Assembly: GCF_030269925.1 (NCBI RefSeq)
Contig: NC_085119.1
Span: forward strand, 13,489,001 to 13,553,000
Length of the DNA: 64,000 nucleotides
Direction of reading: 5' to 3'
Source of the DNA: Bombyx mori
Taxonomy: Eukaryota; Arthropoda; Insecta; Lepidoptera; Bombycidae
Every line of letters starts with the position of its first letter. The first letter of the stretch is position 1. Position numbers and translations under genes: made by a program. The notes under the pieces were generated by a model. That model saw only the letters and a program-made list of their open reading frames with translations. It had not been told where the DNA came from and made no database searches. Shown here piece by piece: positions 1 to 10,656 of this stretch.

Positions 1-402
1 TTTATTGTCAAACTTTTGTTCTTGACGACTGTTGTCAAATTGAGATTAAATATTGTTTGTCTTCTATACTAATATTATAAAGAGGAAAGATTTGTTTGTT
101 TGTTTGTTTCGAATAGGCTCCGAAACTACTGGACCGATTTGAAAAATTCTTTTGCCATTAGAAGCCGACATTGTCCCTGATGAACATAGGCTACTTTTTT
201 AAAAAAAAAATTTTTTTTTGTTTCATGTGTGTTTTAATGTTTCCGAAGCGAAGCGAGGGCGGGTCGCTAGTTGTTAATATTTTTTATAGTGTAGTTTTGG
301 CGAAATTTGTGATTATAGAAGTATAAAATACAATCATAATAGTGTACAAACTTACAATTCCAATTAATTATAGTCGAATTTCGACTACTGCGGGACCTCT
401 AG
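1..402 (+). mobile_element. Helitron-like family G copy, interrupted by a family D element
   Basis: This is the 3' two thirds of a non-autonomous Helitron-like repeat cut by the window edge. Its right end carries the palindrome tagtcgaatttcgacta, then a short spacer, then CTAG at 399-402. A hairpin a few bases before CTRR is the usual Helitron 3' signature. A second element (63-270) interrupts it. Joining position 62 to 271 restores the sequence seen in the uninterrupted copies at 5875, 31622 and 43610. No protein is encoded. Confidence 0.7.
63..270 (+). mobile_element. Helitron-like family D (Lep1-like) nested in family G
   Basis: A 208-bp insertion starts TCTATACTAATATTATAAAG, has a (TTTG)n run near its 5' end and finishes GGGTCGCTAG. 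It has no target duplication. The TC start, CTAG end and clean insertion between two T residues fit a non-autonomous Helitron. The sequence resembles the lepidopteran Lep1-type elements that carry TTTG microsatellites; that family name is from memory. Confidence 0.65.
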
Positions 403-786
403 TAATAATAAAAATACCAAAATTATTAGTTCATTATCACAGTTAATTTCACACATTAAACAGCGTCCTACATTCAATACGCTTTTAACGATAAATCGAC
501 GTCCCGACATACAATAAAGAGCACTTGTACAAATATTTACGTTAATCATAATTCCGATCGCGTCCGTGACCGTCTTAATATCTTACAGTATTATCAAAAT
601 ACATTTATCCGGTTACTGTTTTTATTTTATTTTATTTCACTTCATCCGAAAGGCAATTAAATTGTAATCAACAGTATGTACACTAGTTTGGCACAAATCA
701 AAGTGGTTTCACATTTAGTGACCCCAATCTAGGGTTTTTCTCGAATAGTATTCATGCTTGTAACACAAAAAGATAAGAAACGAATA

Positions 787-1055
787 TTTTTATTTTATTT
801 ATTGCGTAGATGGGAAGACGAGCTCACAGCCCACCTGGTGTTAAGTGGTTACTGGAGCCCATAGACATCTACAACGTATCAGGATTCACTTTTATTACAC
901 GATGTTATTCCTTCACCGTGGAAGTCAATCGTAAACATTTGTTGAGTACGTATTTCATTAGAAAAATTGGTAACCGCCTGCGGGATTCGAACACCGGTGC
1001 ATCGCTTCGACACGAATGCGCCGGACGTCTTATCTTTTTAGGCCACGACGACGTC
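787..1055 (-). mobile_element. SINE family A (Bm1-like), internally deleted, with tRNA-like head
   Basis: Read on the minus strand, it has a tRNA-like head with a B-box (ggtgttcgaatccc), the start of the body, then jumps to the tail half and a poly(A) tail (T-rich at 787). About 170 bp of the middle, including the gggtaggtaccaccacc segment, is missing compared with the full copy at 50129-50574. The open stretch across 810-1124 is only read-through of this SINE. Confidence 0.75.
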
Positions 1056-1326
1056 AAATATAGAATAGAGGTTTATACGACGCAAAATGCAATAGGAAAT
1101 CTATTCATTCGTTGGAACTGGTAATGAAAGCCTTTTGTTGTGTTTTGAAGTGCCCACAACGATTGTAACAAGTTTCAAATCAATCAAATGTATTCAATGC
1201 AAACAGATAATACGAACTGCAATATCAATCGCATAAACAAATTATTGAATGTAAACAGTGTTGAATATTTAATAGTTTATTGAAAAGGAATGGGTAAGAA
1301 GCAAAAAAAAATGTAATGGATTCTAG

Positions 1327-1620
1327 TCTATATATATAAAAATGAATTGCTGTTCGTTAGTCTCGCTAAAACTCGAGAACGGCTGGACCGATTTGGCTAA
1401 TTTTGGTCTCGAATTATTAAGAAGTGGAAGTCCAGAGAAGGTTTAAAAGTTAAATAAATATGAAAATTATCGGAATTATATAAAAACAAACAATTTTGCT
1501 TTTCCCTTGATGTGTGTGCGTCGGACAGATTCCTTTTGTTTTTTTTTAAGTTTATTTTATACAAAGTTTAGGCCTTTTATTTATCGATTGAGGCACTACG
1601 AAGTCTGCCGGGTCAGCTAG
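1327..1620 (+). mobile_element. Helitron-like family E
   Basis: A 294-bp repeat begins TCTATATATATAAAAATGAA and ends GCCGGGTCAGCTAG. Three more copies occur in the window (14880, 42874, 58847). It shows TC...CTAG ends, no terminal inverted repeats and no target duplication, so a non-autonomous Helitron is the best fit. No coding capacity. Confidence 0.65.
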
Positions 1621-2351
1621 TAGCTAGTTATGAATAGATTAGGTAAGTTTGCTAACTGCAGTTAGTTTATTACCAAAAAGGTTTCTAATTAAAATTAACG
1701 TTTTATGATCTGAAAACGTTTTTGAACTTATAATAATTTTTCATACTATTACTACATTATATTGTACAAATATCAATAAATTTTAAGTCTGATTTCAATA
1801 GAAAAAACCTAAATTCCTAGTGTACATTTTGTCTTATACTGAAAAATAAAAACACGCTACGGTCCGTATGATGGATGGCGCGTCGATGATTTTTTCAAAG
1901 AAAAAATATATCACCCATCTTAAAAAAGGTTCGATCTTCATTTTTATCGGTGTGATGAGACGTTTTAGCTCAGATATCACCTAGTATTAAGTTGCTTGAG
2001 CCCATAGATATGAACGATGAATCCTGCCAACAATTTTGACAAATGGAACATCACATATTACTTATATATAAGTATGTAACATAGACCTATATAGTAGTAT
2101 GTAACAATACAAAAAGTGTTAGATAAAGAGTCTATAAGCGAAGATGAATTATTACTAAAAAATATAATGCTCTAATTTTGTATTTAACAAAAAGAAAGCA
2201 CTCAAAAAGATCAGCTAAAATGTTTGCAAATTAAAACTGAACGATTTGTTTCTCGATTATCATATCAAAATTTATATTGTAGATCGGAATGTGTATTTTC
2301 TCTCCCTCTTTTTCTCCTTCCTTAGCTATGCATCATACATGGTGGTGGGAG
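1621..2351. other. Intergenic stretch, mostly unassigned
   Basis: AT-rich sequence without a credible reading frame. The part around 1960-2035 (cacctagtattaagttgc, then cccatagatatgaacg) looks like a very old minus-strand fragment of SINE family A. I see nothing else. Confidence 0.4.
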
Positions 2352-2723
2352 GCCATTCCCGATCCTGCGGACAGAATGGAAAGCAGTCGACGTCGCCCAA
2401 AACACGTCATCTCGGATCCTGCCGATCCACTAACGGTGCTTTTAGGTACTTCAAGCACCGGTCACCGCTCTCGTCGAACCCGTCACTTGCGACGAAGGGC
2501 TCGACGAGCAAATTAACTCTCAAACATAGCCCACTGAATTTCTCGCCGGATCTTCTCAGTGGGTCGCGTTTCCGATCCGGTGGTAGATTCTGCGAAGCAC
2601 GGCTCTTGCTAGGGTTCGTGTTAGCAACGTCATCAGGTTTGAGCCCCGTGTGCTCACCTACTAAAGTTAGGGTTACGCTGAAATAGCCCCTAGGGCTATC
2701 AGCTTAGGTAGGAAAAAAAAAAA
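2352..2723 (+). mobile_element. Poly(A)-tailed retroposon family C, long copy
   Basis: One of the longest copies of a repeat seen at least nine times here. It starts near gatcctgcgga and passes through a hairpin-forming segment (cccactga...ctcagtggg), which in this copy has a mismatch in the left arm. It then runs through gatccggtggtagattctgc and ends ggctatcagcttaggtagg plus poly(A). No target duplication is obvious. The two overlapping open stretches here (2246-2686, 2289-2516) have no recognisable domain and are repeat read-through. I cannot place the family with certainty; SINE or LINE 3' end are both possible. Confidence 0.7.
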
Positions 2724-3049
2724 GGTGGTGGGGTCAGCTTTCCTTGTTTTTCCACGTCTACGCTACGTCCAACTTTATGTTCCATTTTCCAAATCAAATC
2801 AATCAAAAAGACGTCAAACACAGTCCAGCACAAATGTCTTGCTAATCAACGGCAAGAGTATAGCCAAACAAATTTTAATGACCTTTTGTTTGCCGGGGAC
2901 CGAATCTCCCACGAGATACGTGCGGTAAGGGAACGCGCGGCATGTGTGGTACTGCCGAGATGATCATGTGTGGTACAGCCCTGTGTGGGATAGAACCCGA
3001 TAAATATAGAGTCACTACCTAGACTAACAAGACATTTTCCATCGTGGAT

Positions 3050-3186
3050 TATGAGACCACAGTTTTCGGTATATTTCCATCCATTTTATATGAAGTAACC
3101 AAACCAACGCACTGGATATCAATTGGAAAGGCCTGTGTTCAGCAGTGGACAGTGGCAGACTGAGATGATGATGATGATGATGATGA
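3050..3186 (+). mobile_element. LINE 3' end fragment with (GAT)n tail
   Basis: The segment ggaaaggcctgtgttcagca...gtggac followed by a (GAT)n tail at about 3161-3186 matches the common lepidopteran LINE 3' end that terminates in a trinucleotide run. Only the last 100 bases or so are recognisable. The upstream boundary is a guess. Confidence 0.5.
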
Positions 3187-3860
3187 ATGAAACCAATTCA
3201 AACTCTCATGAAAACAAAACATCTCGTAAACGGAATCGTACTCGTAAACTGTTTAGGTAACTTGAATACTGTAAAAAAAAAATTGTATAAAGTTCTTAAA
3301 TTTTTTGGTTCATGGCCGTCACTCCCAGCTCTCACGGAGCAGCACTCTCGCTAATTGGTGGGCGTAACCAGATCAGATAATGAACTAATGATTCCATCGC
3401 CGTTCGTCCGCTTAATTAATTTGATGCCCTATAGGGACTTTTGCGATTTTTAAATGCTTCATTTAGCCAGCCCAGTCAATAATAATTTGATTATTCCATT
3501 ACTTTTTTTAAATATTGCCAACGAGCGTTTTGTTAAAAATATTAATTTTTCACTATAAATTTCATTATTAGATTTATTAAAGACTTTTCAGTCGAATCCC
3601 AAGGCTCGAGACGGCGTACACAATTTTACGATTAATAACTTTATACATTGAATTGATCAATAAAAATCCTCATATAATTTCCAAGGCTTAATGTATAAAC
3701 AGACCTTAATGTATATATGTGCATATATGCTACCGAAATCAACTTCATATCACAGTTAAAGCAAAATAAACATTATTGTCATTTTATAAGAAAGTAAAAT
3801 GGATAATATTATTATTTTCTCAAAATTATTTGAATCTATACATTATCTCCGACGTGTCGA
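3187..3860. other. Unassigned AT-rich DNA
   Basis: No reading frame, repeat family or regulatory signal could be supported here. Confidence 0.4.
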
Positions 3861-3877
3861 ATGCTTTACAATGACGC

Positions 3878-4162
3878 TTGGTTCATTCTAGATTTATCAT
3901 AACGAATTCAGGTCTGTATTTGTTTAGCAAACATTCGCTGAAAACGGAGTTTCCGAGCCAATTTAAACAAATAGCAGCTACTCTCGTCTCACACAGCGCA
4001 GCGTTTCTTGAACAACCAACTGCAGAATACACAATGTTGAAATTTGTGAATGCACTGAATATACTCCGATCTAAGTATGGTGTTGACAAAGAACAAGTCC
4101 AGCGTGAAGTACTGCCCTCACCTTTAGTCTGGGGTGCTGAAATACCAGTTACTTCCATTTGA
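3878..4162 (+). other. Coding-like stretch, unidentified (possible exon or retrocopy fragment)
   Basis: About 94 codons stay open, ending in TGA at 4160-4162, with a more balanced base composition than the flanks. There is no ATG at the left end; the first codon of the open stretch is TTG. A possible 3' splice site (gcttggttcattctag) lies at 3875-3890, in phase with continued reading. The translation is amphipathic, with segments such as FKQIAATLVSHSAAFLEQPT and LRSKYGVDKEQVQREVL, but I recognise no family. A LINE C-terminal remnant lies just downstream. It could be a terminal exon, a retrocopy piece or chance. Confidence 0.3.
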
Positions 4163-4224
4163 CTCCATATATGAGAATGAATGAGAATGAATGAGAAAGG
4201 GAAGGAAGAAGAGAGGGCCAGGGA

Positions 4225-4346
4225 GGCCACAAACACCAGCGTCCGCCATTAAGCAGGCCGAATGCAGGCAACGTTGGAAGCTGGTGCAGAAACTAGACCA
4301 AGGTGGTCACGACCCTCAGTAATGAGGAAGCGACGAAGAAAATGAG
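4225..4346 (+). pseudogene. RTE-like LINE, C-terminal remnant
   Basis: The translation contains the end motif KQAECRQRWKLVQKL then GGHDPQ and a stop. This matches the C-terminal signature of the better preserved RTE-like copy at 44340-44672 (TAEDRQEWRKMMQ...GGHDPQ). Only about 40 codons survive, with a frame break upstream. A purine-rich run, gaggaagcgacgaagaaaatg, follows the stop as in the other copies. Confidence 0.6.
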
Positions 4347-4907
4347 AATGCCGCTCAAATTTTTTATTATCCGATTGACACTAAGCACACGAAAATAAAT
4401 ACGACAGGACGTTCGCAGTTCGTAATCTTACGTACTAATGGACCTACAAAACGACTGGACGATACAATGACAAAAGCAACCGTTTATCCCGGGAAAATGC
4501 AACATGTATTTATTCTTTCTGAATTGCAAATTCAACGTGGACGTAACCGCGTGACACGTGCGCCATAAAAAGTCTGCCTCCGTAGACTAGCAAGACTAGC
4601 GTAGATAAAGCATGTTCATGCAAAATTATTAAACAAGTAAATTGTTCCCTCGAAAACTCACGGTTGGCTGCTTCTAAGTAATATCTTCGGATATGGAGCT
4701 TACATCTTACGCTAGCTCGTCCGTTGGATGAGCTAAGGTTTACATTTATCTTTTAGGCGGCGCGCTTTCTCGTGTATAGAGACTACAAATGCTCATTAAA
4801 GAACTTCAAATTTAATGTTTCGTCTGGTTCAAGTTTGGTTCATGGTCAAGTCCTTACTAATTTGGTATTCTGGGTATGTTTCACGTAGGTGGTTGCTTTT
4901 CAAAGAC
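4347..4907. other. Unassigned DNA
   Basis: No supported gene or repeat. AT-rich with short GC-richer patches around 4730-4780. Confidence 0.4.
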
Positions 4908-5151
4908 TTTTTTATTGCTTAGTTTGGTGGACGAGCTCACAGCCCACCTGGTGTTGAATGGTTACCAGAGCCCATAGACATCTACAATGTAAATGCGCCA
5001 CCCACCTTGAGATATAAGTTCTAAGGTCTCAATATAGTTACAACGGCTGCCCCACCCTTCAAAGCTGAAACGCATCACTGCTTCACGGCAGAAATAGGTG
5101 GAGTGATGGTACCTACCTGTTCCAACTTAGAAGAGGTCCTACCACCAGTAA
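4908..5151 (-). mobile_element. SINE family A (Bm1-like), short form
   Basis: Minus-strand copy with its poly(A) tail at 4908 (T-rich, then attgctta) and its 5' limit at the recurrent boundary ttactggtggtaggacctct (here ending ccaccagtaaa). It lacks the tRNA-like head. The minus-strand open stretch at 5113-5427 only touches its 5' end and is not a gene. Confidence 0.8.
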
Positions 5152-5425
5152 ATTTTGTAATCTGTTTGTATGATTGTTGATTGATGTTGATTTTGTTTGT
5201 AATTTGAAATTACGCATATAGTTAACGGAATAGCGGCCTGTAAAGTATACACACACATTAAGGAGAGTAGGGTCTAATTGAATACAATTTGCATAATTAC
5301 GTATCGGGCTCGCGCGGGTACTAGCTACCATCCCGCGTGCGATATTAACAAGAACCGGTTTGGTAACAGGTGCGTCGCGGCGCGGCGTCGTGAGCTCATC
5401 GGGAATTGTGACGTCAGTATCTTTC

Positions 5426-5600
5426 ATTTTATTTATTTTTATTTATTACGGCATTCTCTACCAGTCAACCAAAGGTGGTGCAGAGTAAATAGTGGTAGGT
5501 GCAATGAAATTTATATTAAATTACAAATACATATATACATACATACATATATAAATACATATAATAGTTTATACATTACTAAAAGGAATATATTAATAAA
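5426..5600 (-). repeat. Repeat family H (LINE or SINE 3' tail), unoccupied copy
   Basis: T-rich start, then gcattctctaccagtcaacc, then caatgaaatttatattaaat and a (TACA/ATAC)-rich run. The same sequence occurs at 32294 and 49310. Reading on the minus strand it ends in A-rich TAAA repeats, so it looks like a retroelement 3' end. This copy is important because it lacks the Helitron that splits the 49.3 kb copy. Confidence 0.6.
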
Positions 5601-5874
5601 TTCACTTAACAAATAATCTTAACAATAATTATCGTCGAATAAAAGAAAATTCAATCCTGAAAAGCAACAATAAATACATCGCTCTACTGCGGAGATTTCT
5701 TAGAATCGAATAGACTGCAACGTCATTTCAAAAAATATAAATCCTTTCGGAATCCAGTACAGATGCCGTACGTTTACCGAGCTTCGAACGAATTAGTTAA
5801 TTTGATTAGTTTTTCAAATTCGAATTATTTAAAATACAGCTCGACGCTCTATTTTAAATTTCGTCCTGTTTATA

Positions 5875-6324
5875 TCTATATATTAATACGTGAAGCAAAA
5901 ACTTTGTACCCCTTTTTACGAAAATTGCGCGGACGCAGGAGTATGAAATTTTCCACACTTATAGAGAACATAGAGAAGAAGTGCAGAATACTAATATTTT
6001 TTAAAATTATGCATCAAAAATACAATAAATCAATAAAGAAAATATTACACACACTACCATGTATTTGACACAACGCATACGTATAAATATACTCTTTGTA
6101 TATTGTCAATTGTGAAGATTTTGTTATTGTTTAGTCTGTGGTCAATTTGAGAATAGATTAATATTTTTTGTCTTTAATATTATTTGTCTATAGTGTAGTT
6201 TTGGCGAAATCTGTATTATATAGAATATATTAATATCTGTGTTTGACGATAGAACCATAATAATGTTTAAACTTTTAATTTCAATTAACTATAGTCGAAT
6301 TTCGACTACTGCGGGGACCACTAG
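5875..6324 (+). mobile_element. Helitron-like family G, complete copy
   Basis: A 450-bp element from TCTATATATTAATACGTGAA to CTAG at 6321-6324. The palindrome tagtcgaatttcgacta sits about 11 bases before CTAG. Ends, size and lack of target duplication fit a non-autonomous Helitron. The open stretch 5763-6068 is incidental read-through. Confidence 0.75.
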
Positions 6325-6886
6325 TTCAAATACCTCTCATGGGTTACTTTCATGACAGATTTTATCATACTTCTTGTTCTAAGAAATCGATTAAGAAATC
6401 TAACGTGATTGAATAAAAAAACTCTTCTGTAAATATCAAACTACGCAATTGTAAGTCCCCGAAGCCACAACCTAAGAACACTCATATAAATTGTTTTCGC
6501 AAATGTACGAGTATTTTTTTTTTCTCCAATAAATCCGAGAACTTTTTTAGAACTCATTTTCATATTATTTCCTAAGAGCTAGGATTTATGAATATCGAAG
6601 GATGATAAAAGACCATATATAATTTTAGCTATCAGATTATCCAAAATATGATAGGAACAACTTAGCGTATGTTAGGTTACTGTTATTCCAAAAACGCCAA
6701 TTAATTCTGAAACTCACATAGAGATGAGATTCGACATGAAATATGTGTGTCATGAAAAATGAAAATACGCTTCCCGTGTATATTCCTTCGACATTATTAA
6801 GAATATTAGACTCGTGTTTAGATTCTGGCTGATCACGAAGATCACTCGGTATCTGTACAGTAATATTTGCTCACATTTCAAATATA
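6325..6886. other. Unassigned AT-rich DNA
   Basis: No supported feature. Confidence 0.4.
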
Positions 6887-7330
6887 TCTATACTAATACT
6901 AATACTAATACTAATAATATTATAAAGAGGAAAGATTTGTTTGTTTGTTTGTATTGAATAGGCTCCGAAACTACTGAAACGATTTGAAAAATTCTTTCAC
7001 TGTTTGGAAGCCACACTATTCCCGAGTGACATAGGCTATAATATTTTTTGAAAAAAATTAGGGGTCCTTACTAAAACTCCAATAATGTAACCCAAGGTGT
7101 AAAAAAATTACCTAAAATATTCTTTACATCGCGTGCCCTGCGAAAACTATTGATGATAGAATAAAATAATGTACTACGACTTTGTAGAACACATTATTAT
7201 TCACAAAGCATATGTCTAACTATTATAGTTATGCCGCAATAGGTGTTCTTTTATTTAAAAAAATAAAACAACGTCAAATATCGTTGAAATTTTTGTTAAA
7301 GACCCGAGCGGAGTCGGAGCGGGCCGCTAG
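6887..7330 (+). mobile_element. Helitron-like family D, longer copy
   Basis: A 444-bp copy with TC start and CTAG end (gagcgggccgctag). Its 5' end carries four ACTAAT units where the 63-270 copy has one, followed by the same ataaagaggaaagatttg block and TTTG run. The middle is much longer than in the nested copy, so length varies within the family. Non-coding. Confidence 0.65.
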
Positions 7331-7452
7331 TAAACAATAAAGAGAGCATTTTAATTTAAAAACTTTGGGCATAATATTAGGAAACAAGAACCTCTGAAAT
7401 ATCTACTGAATTTAACTTTTTAATGGATTCAATACAATATTCGATGCTAACT

Positions 7453-7612
7453 CGTAACTATACATGAGACCTTAGAACTTATATCTCAAGGTGAATGGCG
7501 CGTTTACGTTGTAGATGTCTATCGGCCTATGTCTATCGATCTCTAGTAGCTACTTAACACCAGGTGGGCTGTGAGCCCGTCAACCCATCTAAGCAACATA
7601 TAAATAAGAAAA
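7453..7612 (+). mobile_element. SINE family A fragment (3' part)
   Basis: Covers gagaccttagaacttatatc through the tail aagcaac and A-rich end. A short internal duplication (tctatcggcctatgtctatcg) disturbs the usual gtagatgtctatgggctcc segment. Confidence 0.75.
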
Positions 7613-8071
7613 AGGGTGCGTGTACTTATGTACGCGCGTAAGAAATTATACTTTATTTTTATTATTATTTTTTATTTTTTTTATTTAAATTTTAATCAAT
7701 TTCAAAAAAAATCGATTAAACAACATCCTCAAACACGCATACTGGACATCCCTTTTCTTGACATCGTATAAATTCGGTAATTCTCGGTACGGTTCGGAAA
7801 GTTCACCTGCGGCTATATTCAGACTCGCCAAGTTACGTCGGTCGTATTGTAATGAGCGATTTAGTGGGCAACTTCATTCTGTTAATTTTGTGTCACGGTG
7901 CGCGCGCATCGTAAAATTTCACTCTCATCAATTTTTCATAACGCCCCTAAAGAAGTATAACTTCAAAAAGATATTCCCTTTGTTGTACACCTACAGAATC
8001 ATTCATTAATGATAAAAACAGTTAAGAAAACAGCAGTTCTATCATAATTATCTAACACGCTCGCATTTGTA
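7613..8071. other. Unassigned DNA
   Basis: No supported gene on the plus strand; the open stretch 7758-8009 has no recognisable domain. On the minus strand this lies downstream of the candidate exon at 8072-8204 and contains an AATAAA (plus-strand tttatt near 7653). Confidence 0.3.
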
Positions 8072-8204
8072 CTATCGAAGGTGTGTTGTGCTCATCTGCG
8101 CAATGAACCGTGAATCCGCCCAGGGGAAATCCGTTGTCTCACAGAACGTTGCTCCGTAGCTGTAATCGGAATGAAATTTCGTAACAACATTGCCTTGTGT
8201 GAAT
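8072..8204 (-). other. Candidate terminal coding exon, unidentified
   Basis: On the minus strand a good 3' splice site (ttgtttctcctctattttcag, spanning about 8206-8226) is followed directly by about 43 open codons ending in TAG. The translation includes TQGNVVTKFHSDYSYGATFC and ETTDFPWADSRFIAQ, with balanced codon use for this AT-rich region. I do not recognise a family. If real it would be the last coding exon of a minus-strand gene whose remainder lies to the right. No donor or partner exon could be matched, so chance remains likely. Confidence 0.25.
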
Positions 8205-8301
8205 TGACTGAAAATAGAGGAGAAACAAGTTAATACATCCAAGTATCGATTTAATGCTACAACAGTAGTAGTGGCATGATACGACATACCTACATACTGT
8301 C

Positions 8302-8441
8302 TTTTTTTTCTTTTTATTTACCTTGTAGGCAGACGAGCATACGGTCCATCTGATGGTGAGTGGTTACCGTCGCCCATGGACTTCAGCAATGCCAGGGGCA
8401 GAGCCAAGCCGCTGCCTACCGAGCCAAGCCGCTGCCTGCCG
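8302..8441 (-). mobile_element. Repeat family B (LINE 3' UTR tail)
   Basis: Minus-strand copy with T-rich left end, then ccttgtaggcagacgagcat and ctgatggtgagtggttaccg through gagccaagccgctgcctacc. The last 19 bases (gagccaagccgctgcctac) are repeated in tandem. Family B forms the 3' UTR of the Jockey/CR1-like LINE remnants at 20437 and 44731. Confidence 0.75.
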
Positions 8442-8891
8442 AAATTATTACCGATATTACTATGTATGATACCGATGTTATTATGTATTATATCGATATT
8501 CTTATGTATGATTAGAAAAAATGGAACCTATGAAAAGATAAAGATCTGAGTGAGAGAAAACAGAAAGAAAAGGAAAAGAGAATGACAAAGAAAAAAAAGA
8601 CGGTGTAGACGATTGAAATAAACAAGGCGTAAAAATAAGTGTCAATTAATTTTTAATTATTATAATAAAGATGATTTTGGAAAAGAAAAGTAAAAGTGCA
8701 ACAGTGGAATAATTTTATTTTTATGTGCCACGATCCCAATTCTATATTTTAGAGGATCGTCCCTTGATTTCATCTTTGGGTTTGTTTTTAAATTTCAAAT
8801 GTGAATTAACAAGTTATCGGATAAGATAGTACTAGTTCGTACTCACTTGTAATTTCAATGAATTTAGCTCCCAAAATTAATACCATCTCAA

Positions 8892-9032
8892 ACTGAAGCC
8901 TTAGAACTTATATCTCGAGGTGGGTGGCACATTTACGTTGTAGATGTCTATGGGCTCAAGTAACCACTTAACACCAGGTAGGCTGTGAGTTCGTCCATCC
9001 ATCTAAGCAATAAAAAAATAAAAATAAATAAA
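8892..9032 (+). mobile_element. SINE family A fragment (3' part)
   Basis: From actgaagccttagaacttat to the tail aagcaataaaa and an A/T-rich run. It is 5' truncated. Confidence 0.75.
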
Positions 9033-9220
9033 AACTTATCAAATGATATGTGAATTAGAAATTCACAGTAGTTTACCTGGCCCGGCGACGATGTACCGAT
9101 GCGAAACTCATTTCAAATCGCGATTATTAACGCGGAATTGGATACTTGGCTCCGGATTCGTTCCAGTAATTTTAACGTACTTAATTCTCGATTTATTTTA
9201 CAAAAAATATAAGCAGATAT

Positions 9221-9352
9221 TTTTTTATTTTTTTATTGCTTAGATGGATGGACGAGCTCACAGCCCACCTGGTGTTAAGTGGTTACTGGAGCCCATAGAC
9301 ATCTACAACGTAAATGCGCCACCCACCTCGCGTAAATGCGCCACCCACCTCG
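9221..9352 (-). mobile_element. SINE family A fragment with 20-bp tandem duplication
   Basis: Minus-strand tail half. At its 5' side the block cgtaaatgcgccacccacct occurs twice in tandem, separated by two bases. Confidence 0.8.
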
Positions 9353-9489
9353 ACCAGATAGTTTTGATTTATTATTTATGTGAGAACGCAGGCTATTTTT
9401 AAGGAAAAGCTTAATAGTAAAATTGTTATCCTTATTTAAAAATGATTTAAAAATATGATTTAATTAACACGTTGTTTTTTCACGTCTGC

Positions 9490-9626
9490 GGCGACGAATT
9501 CTTTCCGGTGTTACTTTTATTCAAAGGCAAGACAGCAGCTTGGCGACGTCTCAGGCATTGCTGATGTCCTCAAGCGACGGTTACTGTCTAACATCAAGTG
9601 AGCCGTATTCTCGTTTGTCTTCAAGA
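9490..9626 (+). pseudogene. Jockey/CR1-like LINE 3' end remnant plus family B tail
   Basis: The translation NEFFPVLLLFKGKTAAW corresponds to the conserved RT C-terminal WNELPS...FP...FK segment of these LINEs. It is followed by a diverged family B 3' UTR (cagcagcttggcgacgtctc, ggcattgctgatgtcctcaa). No poly(A) tail is clear, so the copy is old. Confidence 0.5.
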
Positions 9627-9930
9627 GTAGTAAACAAATCACGTCTTATGCCGAATAGGTCGCAGCGATACTTATTCATATTCTCTATGGATTCCGATAA
9701 CTACTTACAGTAAGGGGGTTTCGTGTTTCCTTGCGTTTATGTTAGTGTCCACAAAAATGGAAAAAAATCATGCATGCTTTATACTTAATAGAACATTTTT
9801 GACAAAAAGTGTGAATAATTTTTAGAGAGCTTCAATAACGTGTCTGCCTATCTATCCACATAACATAGGTATACTAGCTATTCAATGGAAATTTTTAACG
9901 TAATATATTTTACGTATTATTAAATATTTT

Positions 9931-10127
9931 GACTGGCGGTAGGGCGTCTTGCGAGCCTGACCGGTAGGTACTAACACCCTGCCTGTTTCTGTCCTCAAAC
10001 AGTAATGCGTTTGGATTTGAAGTTTGAATATCGAATACATTATTAACAATATGCGTGCTTGAAACAATAATGCGTTTCGATTTGAAGTTTGAATATCGAA
10101 TAGTTTAATAACAATATGCTTGCGATG
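9931..10127 (+). mobile_element. SINE family A fragment with about 65-bp tandem duplication
   Basis: A diverged 5' part of the short form (actggcggtagggcgtcttg, gtaggtactaacaccctgcc) leads into two tandem copies of a unit running from taatgcgtttggatttgaag to aacaatatgc (about 9999-10062 and 10062-10127). The units differ at several positions, so the duplication is not recent. Confidence 0.65.
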
Positions 10128-10408
10128 AAATTACTAAACTAAACTAAATTACACGAAAATCCAATGTGACGTATGCAGCAGTATCCCAAAATGAAGCTTT
10201 GTGGATTGTAAACAACATGAAACATCAGAGCGCACGTGTGCGTACAAATATCGGGTAAAAGTCAATAGCAATTAGTCGAGTTTCGCTGGCCGATAAAAAT
10301 TTTGTGGACCAACCGATTTTGGTTTTTGATTGAGCTCGGCTACGTGGATACACTGATGAACAAATGTTTTAAAGGATGTTTCAATACCTATAGTTGAAAG
10401 AAAATGTA

Positions 10409-10656
10409 TTACTGGTGATAGGACCTCTTGTGAGTGCGCACGGGTAGGTACCACCACCCCGCTTATTTCTGCCGTGAAGCAGTAATGCGTTTTGGTTTGA
10501 AGGGCGGGGCAGCCGTTGTAACTATACTGAGACCTTAGAACTTATATCTCAAGGTGGGTGGCGCATTTACGTTGTAGATATCTATGGGCTCCAGTAACCA
10601 CTTAACACGAGGTGGGCTGTGAGCTCATCCACCCACATAAGCAATAAATAAAAAAG
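10409..10656 (+). mobile_element. SINE family A, short form, complete
   Basis: Runs from ttactggtgataggacctct to aagcaataaataaaaaa. The minus-strand open stretch 10272-10457 is an artefact of its 5' end. Confidence 0.85.

Noticed and set aside
810..1124. 104-codon open stretch
   Set aside because: Lies across the minus-strand SINE at 787-1055; its residues are SINE read-through.
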